Shown: one piece after another, positions 1-11,847 of the stretch | How positions within the stretch are numbered: the first letter of the stretch is position 1 | How the letters are laid out: each line of letters opens with the position of its first letter | Source: Stercorarius parasiticus | Taxonomy: Eukaryota > Chordata > Aves > Charadriiformes > Stercorariidae | Reading direction: 5' to 3' | NCBI GenBank assembly: GCA_013396915.1 | Contig: VWZL01001304.1 | Span: forward strand, 749,393 to 813,392 | DNA: 64,000 nucleotides | Position numbers and translations under genes: made by a program | The notes under the pieces: generated by a model | The model's database searches: none | What the model was told of the DNA's origin: nothing | What the model saw: the letters and a program-made list of their open reading frames with translations, nothing else

Positions 1-168
1 CCATGGTAAGGTAAGTGAAAGGGACACCGCCCAGCTAAATGCAGTCTTGCTTTGAGGAATTTAATGCTAGTTGTGGCAATTTCTTCCCTCTTCAAAATGT
101 CCCTCCTGTGGTGACTGACCCTTCTAACTATGGGTATTTCTGTTCTTGGAGGGGAAGTGCTGACACAA
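1..168. other. Unidentified flank left of the LTR
   Basis: Short non-repetitive sequence. An open frame crosses it into the LTR, but it has no recognisable protein and is treated as chance. Confidence 0.5.
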
Positions 169-873
169 TGTCGTGGTTTTGGCTGAATTGCCCAGTGGCC
201 GGCGACAGATGCTCTCCCCAGACCTGTCGCACATGGAGAGGAGGAGGAGAAATAAAGACATTTACGAGTTTAGAAGAAACTAAACTACTTTAATGAAATT
301 TTAATAATAAAATAAAAAGGAAACAATAAAATAGATACAGTATATACAAAACTGTATTAAGCTCCCAGGATGACGTCACCGGCAGGCACTGGGAAATCCC
401 AGACTGGATTCCACAGCTGGAATCAGGAACCCATGGATCGTGATCAAAGGCAGATGAACAGGCAGGGTCCTCCTTGGACGCCGGCCATTGAAGAAAATGA
501 CTGACCCTTTGATCCCTCAGCTTTTATACTGAGCATGGGGCAGATGGGATGGAATACCCTGTTGGTCAATTTTGGGTCACCTGTCCTGTCTGCTCCTCCC
601 TGCAGGTGGGACCCCTCTACGCTTTTCTGCTTCTGACCCTCAAATGGGGCAAATAATGAAATTAGCTGACCTTGGTTGTTATAGCAGTAAGTATAAGCAA
701 GAGCCTCTCTGCGTACCATTCCTTGGCACTAATTGTAAACATTGGTCTTATCACTCTGAGAACGAACTGTTTTCAGCACAACACGCTGTTAATTTCAGAG
801 AGTTAGAAGAGGCCTAGCTAAGAAGTAAAATTACTGAACAGAAAGTTGGTTCTTTTTAGCTCAACCCAGGACA
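169..873 (-). mobile_element. Solo LTR of an endogenous retrovirus (avian), minus strand
   Basis: The ends form a short imperfect inverted repeat: TGTCGTGG at 169-176 and CCCAGGACA at 865-873, giving TG...CA termini and a 705-base element. Read on the minus strand it has a TATAAAAG box at about 520-530 and ATTAAA poly(A)-type signals near 285-310, in the right order for U3-R-U5. No gag, pol or env reading frame flanks it, so it is a solo LTR left by recombination. The flanking five bases (CACAA and CACGG) match only partly, so the target duplication is eroded or the ends are off by a base or two. The family is not assigned with certainty. Confidence 0.75.
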
Positions 874-3800
874 CACGGGTGAGCAGTGGAGGAGCTGGGA
901 CAAGAGGTATTGCCAGGCTGAGAAGACAAGGTAAAGGCAGGGGTTTTACCAGGAAGCAGAATCATTATCGACAGCAGTTACTATACTACATCTATGATTT
1001 ATTCGTGCCTACCAACCTTTGTCATGGACCAGAACCTTCCTATGCAGACCAAGTGGGTGCACTGAGCAAGCAAAAAGGCACTCGTGGACCCCCGTGCTTC
1101 TAGCAAGTGTGAGCTGTGCTGAGAGTGCAATGAAAGAGCCTGGTCTAACGAGGGGGGATCAGTCCTCTTCAAATCTTTTAAGAGGAAGGGAAAAGCGAGC
1201 TAGCAGCAACTACGGTAAGACAGCACAATGACTAGGACTGTTTCATTAATGACTTCATTTCAGAAGAGAAAAGACGGAAGAGAGATTTATGGATATTTTT
1301 TAAAGTAATGTGGGAGAAGAAGGAAGAGGAGAAGCTGTAAGTAGTGGGCGGAGATACACTTTAGAAAGGAAGGGAATGAAGTGAGAAGGAAGAGGTAAGA
1401 ATGAAAGGAAAAAAATAGAAAATAGAGCCTTCAAGAGGAGAAAGTGGGAAGATCTTGCGGATCAAGAGCACAGAGAAAGTAAGGGCTGGAATAATGAGGA
1501 AGGCAAAGACAGTTTCTGAGAAGCACACATCAGACCAAGCCAGGAGAGGCAATACAAAAAGCAGAAGAGAAACAGGAGAAAATGCAGTAAAAGAGGACAT
1601 GAAATAAACATGAAGCTATATAAGCACTTGGTGATGGTGCTGCTCCTATTTTCTTCATCATTTCCAGTGGTCTAGCTGTCAAGCAGAAGGGTCAAATCCG
1701 CAGAGTACTTTGGTGTTGCAGTGTTCAAGCTTTCAATGCGCAGACTTCAGCACAACAGAAATCATGAGAAACCTCTCTGCGGTGCCTGGGCTGTGGCAAG
1801 CACCCAACCACAGCCAGCACCTGTGGCAAGAGAGGAGAGCTGCTGCCGGTGGTGAGGAGCAGAGGAAGAGCAGATGTGTAGAAGTGCCGCAAGTCCCAGT
1901 CCCCACTGGGCTGGAGGGAAGCGTCTTCTCCATTTCCGATTCACAGATGTCTTTGGGAGTTGGACGCCTGGACTGTTCCTCCCTTCTCCTTCTCTGCTGT
2001 CTTTCCTGCTAAATATTAATCTTTTCCTCTTTGTCCTTAGCATGACAAACTTGCCTAGGTGCTTTTGCGGAGCTGGGCCTGGAAAACAACAGACGGGTGA
2101 ATGGAGCTCTTCCCCTGTTCCTGAGCTGTGGTCCCATCCGCTGCCCAAGAAGCATGAGCAGGCTGGGTTGCTCCTGACTTGCAATCCATATGCATGCCCT
2201 TAAGGAGGGCAAAGATGGCATTTTAGAAATAGGCTTATCATTGATCTTAGCACTGTCTTCAAAGGTACTGTGCACCTACCTCCCAAAAGCTGGCATTGCT
2301 TTCCTTCACGTGTTTGTCCCCCTTCCCGCTTTTAATACAGTGATTTACTCTGCTAGCTGCATCTGTGAGCCAATTCCTGAGAAAAATCCATGCCAAATCT
2401 CATTATATATAGTGGTTTGTATTGTATTATAATCACTCACCAATATACTACTCTAGTTCTCTTGCTTTTAAGGGACAGACCATGTTTCAATTTAAATGGA
2501 GCTTTCCGGGTACAGACAAAGGAGACAGAAATCCCAAACAGCACTAAAGAGACCAAGACGGTAATTGCCAACATACACACTCCCGAGCAATTTAAGATGC
2601 ACGTTCTCATTTATTTTGTTAGTGCGGTAGCGGAAAAGAGTGTTTCAGCCTCTCAGGTCCGGACCAAGAAAGCGGCGACGGCAGCGCTGGAGGTCAGAGC
2701 GGTTAGCAGGAAGGGAAAGTACACTAATGAATTCTGGAGGGCTTGTAATGCCATAAAGGATTCAGTTAATCTGCAGCATAGATGTTGATCAGCGAAACTG
2801 AACCTAACTCTCTGGACCTTGTCAGATGTATTCTGTGCATGTCAGTGTTCCACACCAATTACAGATTTTAGAAGATGCTCTCATGCAAAACTATGTGCCC
2901 TAATATATAAGCCAGCTCAGATGTAACTAAAATTAAAATCTGACTGTGGCAAATCTCTGTGATCCTGATATATGAAAATCCAAATAAATGATTTGTTCCC
3001 AGAAATGAAAAATAACTTCAGCAGGAAATTTCAAAATTACTTATGCAGGATTAATCCAGTTCAATGAATGCATCTTGTGTTGATTAATAAAGCATTCCTG
3101 AATTGCAAAGTAAAACGAGAGGAGACTTCTGGTGCTGATATATTTGTGTATTTCTGAAGCTAGAGAGAAATGTGCGCTTGCAAGAGATGTGGTCAACCAG
3201 TGTAAACAGAAATTGAATACAAATAGTGATTTTCTAATTGTCTGTTTTCTCCGTTCAGCAGAAAACTACCTTTGTGTCATTGATCCTTTCTGGAAGAACA
3301 CAGGTACTATGTTACCTGCCACAATATTGAATGAGAACAGGGCATCTAACACGATTGTACAATGACTCCAATTAGCACCCAGATGACATCTGCAGTCTTA
3401 TCTAGCAAAGAAATGCAAAACTTGAGCTACTTTCTGCTGATTTTCTTGCCACACAGAGTAGAAATTTTGGTCAAGTAGCATCAGCTTTTGTGATCTGCTG
3501 ACCTTGAATTTAATTGGGCTTAGAGGTGAACAGATACAGGGAACCTATTTAGAAAGTGAAAACTAGGGAAGGAGATTTAAACAAATGTAGCATTTTCCCA
3601 AATTTTTTTTCAGCATCCCCACATTAAAAAAATCAATTGAATTTATTGAAAGTGGTCTCATCGCTTACTCTAAAAACCTGTTCTTCAGTTTGGAGAGCTA
3701 CCTGCAATCACTGCAGTGTTTTCAAAAGGAATATTTACTAACGGTTGAGGTATGGTTAAACCTTATGGTTTTACCTTTAAGAAATGGTTCCTCTTATCAC

Positions 3801-6800
3801 CCTTAAACATCTTCCAGAAAACTACAATGGAGCGATCGTATTTGTAAAGCTGGCTCAGTATCTCGGTACCTTGTGTGGTATTCAGTTACTGATTCTTTGC
3901 GACCTCGCTTCCATTTTTGTTTGCATTTGTACGAAACAATTCCGTTTTCAAAAAGCTTTGGCTGATCAAGAATATTTCGTATGAATGGAGTAAGTGAACT
4001 TTAAATATTTCACTGTGAATAGTGAATATCAAGACTGATGATCCATTGCATAAACAGTTAAAGGAAAAATTGTTGCTTCCTTTGTATTTAGGGTTTTTGA
4101 GAAAGGTGTTTAAATATGCACGTACACATTTGCACCTGAAAAATGTCAAGTTCATAGGCCATAGCAAGGACTGCCGTGACGTTGTTTTTGCTAAAACTGT
4201 AAACTCAGTAACAGCACAGAAACTTGGATGTTTTTCTTTAAAAACCACCTCTTTAGCTGCAAAGATGCCATTAGTCACAGCAGGGAACATAACCAGAAGG
4301 AGGATGTCTGTAACTATAGCAAAAGAGCACATTAAACCGTAGGTCAAAATCACGACTGACTGATTACCTTCAGGGTGAAAGTAAATCTTCAGACTTGCTG
4401 GAATGGTGGGAACCGGGACTGACTGGGGCTTGCCGAGGTCATCCCCTGCCTCCCCCACGCCACGGCAGGGTGGGCGATGCCTAGCGCCCTCCCAGCAGAC
4501 GTTTGCTGACTCGCCTAACCTTCGTAGAGATGTGTGACGGGATGTAGTCACCGTCATCATTAGAAAATGCTTCTTAATGTTTAGTTTCAATGTCTCATTA
4601 GTTTAAAGAGACGGTTCCAGGAAGAACCGAAAAGAGAAAACAAATATTTTCCAAAAATGTAAGTCCACAATTAAATCATCTAAAACTTTCACAAATGACA
4701 GACCCTTTAAAGCGGCTTTTCCTTCTCCTGCTCTCAGTGGATAAGGAGAACTGTTTATTCCCAATCTTCTTGCAGCAGCTTTTTTTTGCAGACCCGAAGA
4801 CTACCAGTCTTCACTTTTCTCTAGGCCTGTGACTCAGTCTCTCCTCCCTGACTATGGATTTTACATCTACCAGCAGCCTAATTTTTCCCTTTTTAGCTGA
4901 TCTCTAGCTGGCCCACATCTTCAGCTGCGCACTGACCAGTGCAGAGGGGACCAGAAGATTTCTGTCTAATTTGCAGTAATGCAGCCCAGGGTTGCAATGG
5001 ACTGGAGCTTTGCAAGGAGGTCTTTCCTTCATTAGTAAGCCTCCCTGTAACTTGCCCAGGTCAGAGCTGATCAGAGGGATGTTTTGGCACTATTCAAGGT
5101 GAAACATCCTCTTCTTAACAGCACTTCCACTGAAGATGAGGGTGAAAGCCATAATCTGGCTGGGCAGGATTCAGGTGCAGAGTCCAATCCAATAAGCTTT
5201 AGCGAATGGCGTTTACCTACAGGACTGCATAAAGACTAATTAACCTGCTGTAGGAAAGTGTGGCGCTTCTATCAGTGGCTGGGCACTCAGAAAAAAATAC
5301 TGTTTTCTTTTAAGCTCTTTTGCTTGTTTTAGTGCAATAAAATGAAAGACATTTGCGAAGAATTAAGTCTGGCACACCACCACCTCTTGCGAATTACTCT
5401 CCAAGCATTCACTTTTGCCATGATATATTCCACTGGTTTCAAGAGCTACTGAGCACTGCCAGTACCTGAAATGAAAAAATACAACATTTCTCCAACAGTG
5501 GTCTATTTTGAGTAGAACAAGGGTGTCGCTCTGGATTCCCTCCTCTTGTTTTTAGACGGTGGCTCGAGTGAGAACAATCTTCATAGCTATACGTATTCAT
5601 GCTTCCGATCACAAGAACACCAGCTCTCCTGTTTGTCCTGTGAAAAAATGTCATTAAACATCAACTTCAGTTGACTCCAGCGTGGTTACTTATTCTGAGC
5701 GTATTTACCATCTCTGTGTCCACCCCTGGCCCTGTAGTTCAGAGTTTAATCAGAAAACCTTTTGTTGCAATCCTTAGCGATGCTGGATGTGGTTACCGGG
5801 TCTGTGCATTCAGGGTTGCAGTAACAGTGGCCATTCCTCTTACAGTGGGGGAAAAAAAAAATAAAATGGGTTGTAGCTTTGGCCTGCAAAGCGAATTGTA
5901 TATTAGACTCCACGTCTAGTCCAGCCGAAGTGTCAGTGAGTGAAGGCTCAGACTAGCCTACACCCCTGTCACTATAAACCTCGCATTTCTATGCTAGCCC
6001 ACGGGGCAGGCCACAGGCTGTGTGGCTTCAGTCCCTCCTCTCTCCTTCATTCCCTGGAAATATGCGACAACTCATCCAAACGTCCCTCTGGGTGCCCTCC
6101 CCCGGCACGAAGTATTCCACGGGCTGTGCCCAGCCCTTGTCTTCCCAAAGGACTACCGCTCAGGGCTGGGCAGCGGCGCTGGCATGGACCACGCGGCAGA
6201 GACTGTCACTGTGCCCTGGCCCTGGCCCTGAGTCAAATGAAGCAATTAAACTATACTGTTTTAGGGAATGAACCGTGCAAACATTTTAGGACCCGGCTGC
6301 AGAACAGAATCGGCGCCCTTGTACTTCACCAGAGGACACTTATTGATAGCTATGGAGAGGACTCACAAAATCATTTTTCAGACCTGGAACAACACTTAAT
6401 AGATGAGAAAAAGAGTCTTCATTCTGTACTCGTTGGTTCCAATTAGAGGATGAACTGTCCTCTATTTTCCAAAGCATCTTTAATTTTGAATGGGTTTCTC
6501 ATGGATGGTGGGCTACCATAGGCAAATCTCATTTTGACAAGTACTAATTATGGACAAGGCAGTGGCAGACTGTAATCTCTGTCATGAGAGCTATCAACAG
6601 GGATGCAGCGAAGGCTTTAACAGTGGGTGGCAGTACTCTGGGTCAAATTAATCACCACCATAATGACAATGAAATCAGTAGAGCTTTGGGATGTTAAGTT
6701 TGATAAAAGAAGCCATTCTGTTCTCTGTCTGGCTATTTACATTGCAGCCTGGCCTCAGCTTCAGCTAATCCTTTGTCACGGTGTTCAGGGCTGGCTTTTC

Positions 6801-8576
6801 TTGGCGCGGGGGAGAGAGAACAAAGAGCAGCCCCCCTCGCAGAAGCAATGTTTCCATGTCCAGATCTGAGTTGCTGCAAGTGGGTTACCTAAGTGTGAAG
6901 CAGACAGCCCCAGATTTGCACAGGCTGCTCTTCTGAGACATGTGAAAGGACTCAAAAATCTAAGTGGAATTTGGGGGGGATGCAACCTCGGAAGTGCTGA
7001 TGTGCATGAAGTCAGCTCCGTTTGGCTTTGGCTTTTGTGAAGGAGCTTTAGGAAGGTCTGTTCTGCCTCCTTTGCCCATGGCCACAGGGCTTGAGGTCTG
7101 AACAAGCACCCTGTTAGAGCACGATACAGGCAACTGCCAGACGAAGAGATGTGCAGACACATCTGAAAAAAAGAAGTTTCTAGGAATAACCAGGTGAGCC
7201 AATTCTGCATGTAATGATGCTACACTAAACTGTGTCGCATTTTAGCCCAAGTCAGCCTTGCCGTACAGCTATGTATGGGCTTGCTCACCAACAGCACTTC
7301 ATACTGCTTTATTCTGCTTTAGATACATGTTTCGTGCTCTGCTGCTAATGGCTGTTTCTATAATACCCAGCCTTGGAACATTTCTCAGCACCCGTACCAA
7401 CGCGCAAGCTTCCCTCTGGACCCCCTGGAAGGACTCGTGCAGGGGATGGACAGGAGCTGCTGCCCTCCCCAACAGCTCTTCAGGCTGCACAACCAGAGCA
7501 GGGGGGCCCAAGGCATCATCCAGTGCATCCCAACAGGCTCGTGTGGGCACAGACCCACCGATAGGCTGGGCAGCTTGTGTACGGGTGTGGCACAACCATG
7601 AAACACCTCCTCGCTTTGCCACGCAGGCCTTCCCCATGCCCTGTCCTACCCCACTCAGGTTTGTCTCCCCACATCCTCTGCATCTTCTGACAACTTATCA
7701 AATATTGCTTTGATGAGGGTGATGGGGCCCAGCTTTTTGTCCGGGGCTACAATGGAGAATTCTCATTCTTACATCCACAGTCCCATATAATAGGCAGAAT
7801 CAAATGTAAAACAATGTCTTTCCGTTCACCTGTTTAGTACCAGACTGGTCACAAAAATATATAACTACTCTAAAATCCGAACAAACTGCCAACCATCCGT
7901 TTTGGATCCATTTTGTAACTATGCAGAATAATCTATTATTTTATTAGAGCGGTTAAAGGAGATTTAGAGGGAGGAAAGAGCATGGTGACTTCCAAGGGAA
8001 GAGTGAATGATTCAGTGCAAAAAGGGTAAATTTCATCTGCACATTCTTAACTGCGAGGACATTCTGCACATCTCAGGAGTGCACTAAGTGGTGCAGTAAA
8101 CCAGTAAATTAGAAGAATGTAAATTCTTTAGTAGGAATTGCACGCAAGGGAAAAATGCTTCCTCATGCTCATATTTGTTTTCATGAAAATAATGTACACT
8201 CTTCCTAAAATCATACTGGTACAGAGCTGAGTAAGACATCAAAACCAGTAATAGATATTACACTGGACTAAGAAATGGCAATGACACAATTATCGTCCGT
8301 GTTTCTGATGATCACTGCGATAAAGTGAGGAGCTGGCGTATTTAGAGCCTGGCACCAAGTAGGGAGCCTTCTAGCTCCCTTCCCCTCTCACTCTGTCTGT
8401 CTTATTTATCTCTCATTAAACTAAATTGTGTTCTTATTGGCTGACTGACCTCTGATATTGTTATTAATTGATTTATATAGTGCCTTTCGCAAGCCTCAAG
8501 GCACTTCAGAGAATTGCAAATATATATAGGGATCACTTCACCTATCATCTAAGTGCAGCCAAGCAGCTGCCTTGAA
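874..8576. other. Gene-free region, no recognised elements
   Basis: This is mixed-composition sequence with no exon, RNA gene or clear transposon that I can support. A purine-rich stretch occupies about 1265-1600. A long stop-free frame on the minus strand (3886-4590) is discussed under findings. At about 8455-8520 there is a segment ending with the phrase TTTATATAGTGCCTTTC and a GGCACTT echo, which resembles the tail of an old interspersed repeat but cannot be named. Confidence 0.5.
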
Positions 8577-9038
8577 ATCACAGAATCACAGAATGGTCAG
8601 GGTTGGAAGGGACCTCTGGAGATCATCTAGTCCAACCCCCCTGCCAAAGCAGGGTCACCTAGAGCAGGCTGGACAGGAATGCATCCAGGCGGGTTTTGAA
8701 CATTCCCAGAAAAGGAGACTCCACCAACTCTCTGGGCAGCCTGTTCCAGTGCTCTGACACCCTCAAAGCAATGAAGTTTTTCCTCATGTTGAGATGGAAT
8801 TTCCTGTGTTCAAGTTTGTGCCCGTTGTCCCTTGTCCTGTCGCTGGGCACCGCTGAAAAGAGCCTGGCCCCATCCTGCTGACACCCACCCTTTAGATATT
8901 TATAAGCATTGATGAGATCCCCTCTCAAGTCTTCTCTTCTCCAGGCTAAATAGATCCAGGTCTTTCAGCCTTTCCTCATAAGAGAGGTACTCCATTCCTT
9001 TGATCATCTTTGTAGCCCTCTGCTGGACTCTCTCTGGA
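8577..9038 (-). mobile_element. CR1 LINE, 3' end fragment, antisense
   Basis: The plus strand opens with ATCACAGAATCACAGAATGG, the complement of the CR1 3' octamer repeat, followed by the conserved GGTTGGAAGGGACCTCTGGA block. Translated on the minus strand, 8659-8928 gives the CR1 ORF2 C-terminus, with [10 protein letters not shown] and a LDAFLSSL end. The 5' end is truncated near 9038, as usual for CR1. It is well preserved in comparison with the old copy at 15586. Confidence 0.93.
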
Positions 9039-11425
9039 GTCGGACTGGAAGGGTCAGAAATCTTTCAGAAAAAATATTAGTTCTGGCAAATGATGAGTTG
9101 ACAGGGCATGTTCAAAAACAAGCGTAAAGCAGAACATTTTCATGGTGAATTCAGTGCCCAACGGTAGTTATGGTAAGGTCTGTATTTTTTCACGAGGTCC
9201 TGATGACCACAGGGCATCGTTCCCCCAGAGCTTCTGCCCAGCACTAGCCCTCCTGGCAGCACTGCCTGACCTCCCCGCTGGCTTGCACGCCCACAGAGAT
9301 GTGGCCTTTGTCCCCGGCCCTATGCATCTGCAAGACCCATGGTGGCCAAAGGACTGCTAGAGGTGCTGGCACAAGCAAACACCACGTACAGGCGTGATCA
9401 TTGAACGGCTATGGGGAGCCAGGCTCCATGCTTCCTCCTCTTGCCACATCAGATGCTTGGAAAGCTGACACAGATTTCAGGCCAGAGCCTGGGGCCGCCT
9501 GGTTGTCTGAGCTGTGTTTAGCTCAGGAGCCAAAGCATCCTTGACAGGGTGCGATGGCTGCTAGCACCACTTCTGTGCTTCCTCGATGCCTACGCCGTTA
9601 CGTGTGACGAAGAGAAAAGGTTAAGATAGGCTAACGTGCACATAGTGGGTGGGATTACTCACAACAAAAACTGGCGCAGATCTTCTCCACAGAAGGGCAC
9701 CTGGCCCTCCTTTCCTTACGCTTGGTGGTGACTCGCAGCACCACAGCAGGACCACATCTGTGGTCCCTGTGAGCATCGACGACGACTTCTCAAATGCGAG
9801 GAGACTGTAGTTTTTCAGTCTAAGAGCTTGAGCATTCACAATAAACATTTCTAATACTTTCCCATCAATTATAGATGAGAGGGCTTTGTGTTTTTCCAGA
9901 ATATTATAGTTCTGTCTTCATTTGAAACATCTGAATGCCTCTAATTGAAAAAAAAAAAAAAAAAAAAGTCTTTCCAAAGGTGCAAACCTAGCAGAGAATA
10001 TCAGAAATATCTTTGTTATGTTAGGTCATTAAAACTACTTAGACCTGAGTGAAATGCATTGTATAGATCTGAAGGTTTTGATCCCTTCCCCATTAAAATG
10101 AACCCGGAATATGAAAAGCGCACCCCTTTCCAAAGCAGAATTAATTTCACTGGCTCCATTAACAAGCAGGTCTGCTCTCGTCTTATCTTTCAAGAATTCT
10201 ATGCCTGATTGCATTTATGTTCTCATTTAGCATCTCAAAATGGGCACTTTCTTTCAAGAAGGGTTAGTGCATGACTCACCCGCTTAGTTAATCTGACTAA
10301 TTAGCATACTGTCACCCATTAACAGCATTAGAACAACAACTGTAGCTCTCACTACCTCACTGTCTGCAAAACAGACCTCTTCTGGTTTGCAAGGACATCA
10401 GTTGCTCCCCATCTTTTGATAACTGTGGGGTTATTTATCACACTAGCGCAGGATTTGCAGATAGCTCTGGAAGGGGTGATATAATTCTTAATATCCTGCA
10501 AAAACCCTCAGCCCATAATCTTTCCTGGTGACTTACTGGAAATTATTCTAAAATTAAGTCAAGTCCTTAACTCTGCAAGAAACCTCTCTGGCATCTGAGC
10601 TGCTCCCGTGCACCTCTTCCAACTTGACTGAAAGAAACCGATGGTGGAAATTAAAGAAGTTTCTCTTACGTATGATAAGTCACAATAAGTGTATCAATAT
10701 TAAAATCTTTTGTACTTCAAACAGCCACAGCAGTCTTGGACTTATTTCCCACAGCTATTCTAGGTGTATCAAGCCATGCTCAGACAGAAGTAAGATTTGT
10801 GGGTCCTTAGAATTGTAATTTTCCGGGAAGCATGCCTTGCTAACCAGGAACATTTTTATTCATGGAGGTGACGCTGGGAACAGCAGGTTAAAACACAGAA
10901 CTAGGGAGGCCAAGCCAGCGACTGCCAGAGCTCCTTAAGACAACTGCAAAGTGCCCAAGGTGCTCAAGGAGATTTACACACCTAATTTCAGCCTGCCCCA
11001 AATAGGCTAAAAAGCTGTAGGACCCGGATAGGTGTGAATTTCTATTATTTATCTCAAAGGGCTGTTCACGGGAAGCCTAATTATGGTCACTTAAATGCCA
11101 GGACAGTTAATCTTTTCACTTCTGCTCACCGTACCAGAAATACCTATCATCTAAGAGGCTTCCTCTGTGTCACCAGCACGCCGGTGAAGACCACCTGTAT
11201 CACATGCCTTCAATCCACACTCCCAAGGAATGAACCTGCAGCCTGCGGAGGCCACCACTGCCTGCACAGCCTTCAGACGGTCCTCAAAGCATGACATGAA
11301 GTATTTAATCTCCCTTGCTGTTAGCATGGAGCTGTTGGGTGCTGGTGTTTGGCTGGGTTATTCAAGTGATGCTGGCTTTGTTGAGTGCTTCGGAGACAGC
11401 GCTGGCACCTGCAGGGTGTGCAGGT
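9039..11425. other. Gene-free region
   Basis: No gene seen. It holds a 20-base poly(A) run at 9948-9967. An AT-rich, low-CpG block at about 10140-10400 has homeodomain-like TAAT cores, such as CTAATTAG near 10297, and reads like conserved non-coding sequence, though conservation cannot be judged here. Confidence 0.5.
9948..9967. repeat. Poly(A) run, 20 bases
   Basis: An uninterrupted homopolymer of A. No flanking retroposed sequence was recognised upstream of it. Confidence 0.9.
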
Positions 11426-11819
11426 AGGTACTGAAAGGCTGCTCTAAGCTCTCCCCGGAATCTTCTCTTCTCCAGGCTGAACAACCCCACCTCTCTCAGC
11501 CTGTCCTCATAGCAGAGGTGCTCCAGCCCTCTGATCATCTTTGTGGCCCTCCACTGGACCTGTTCCAACAGGTCCATGTCCTTGTGCTGAGGACTCCAGA
11601 GCTGGACGCAGTACTCCAGGTGGGATCTCACCAGAGTGGAGCAGAGGGGTAGAATCACCTCCCTCGACCTGCTGGCCATGCTTTCGATGCAGCCCAGGAT
11701 GCGGTTGGCTTTCTGGGCTGCACGCGTGCATTGGTGGCTCATGTTGAGCTTCTTGTCCACCAGCACCCCCAAACCCTTCTCCTCAGGGCTGCTCTCAAGC
11801 CATTCTCCACCCAACCTGA
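11426..11819 (-). mobile_element. CR1 LINE ORF2 fragment, antisense, both ends missing
   Basis: The minus strand encodes the CR1 region downstream of the RT catalytic core: [19 protein letters not shown], then [33 protein letters not shown], and [15 protein letters not shown]. The frame is open over about 390 bases with few faults. Unlike a normal CR1 insertion it lacks the 3' UTR and octamer tail: the plus-strand match begins abruptly at about 11426 (AGGTACTGAAAGGCTGC). This points to a later deletion or internal rearrangement. Confidence 0.9.
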
Positions 11820-11820
11820 C

Positions 11821-11847
11821 AATATCACAATATTTTATTGTGATATT
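11821..11847. repeat. Perfect inverted repeat, 12-bp arms, TTT loop
   Basis: AATATCACAATA at 11821-11832 is exactly complementary to TATTGTGATATT at 11836-11847, with only three bases between. Partial copies (CACAATATTTTA at about 11859, AACAATATCACAA at about 11872) follow. The hairpin starts where the CR1 fragment stops. Confidence 0.9.

Noticed and set aside
5940..6446. Open frame of about 168 codons, plus strand
   Set aside because: Starts with a non-ATG codon, with uneven composition between halves and no recognisable domain.
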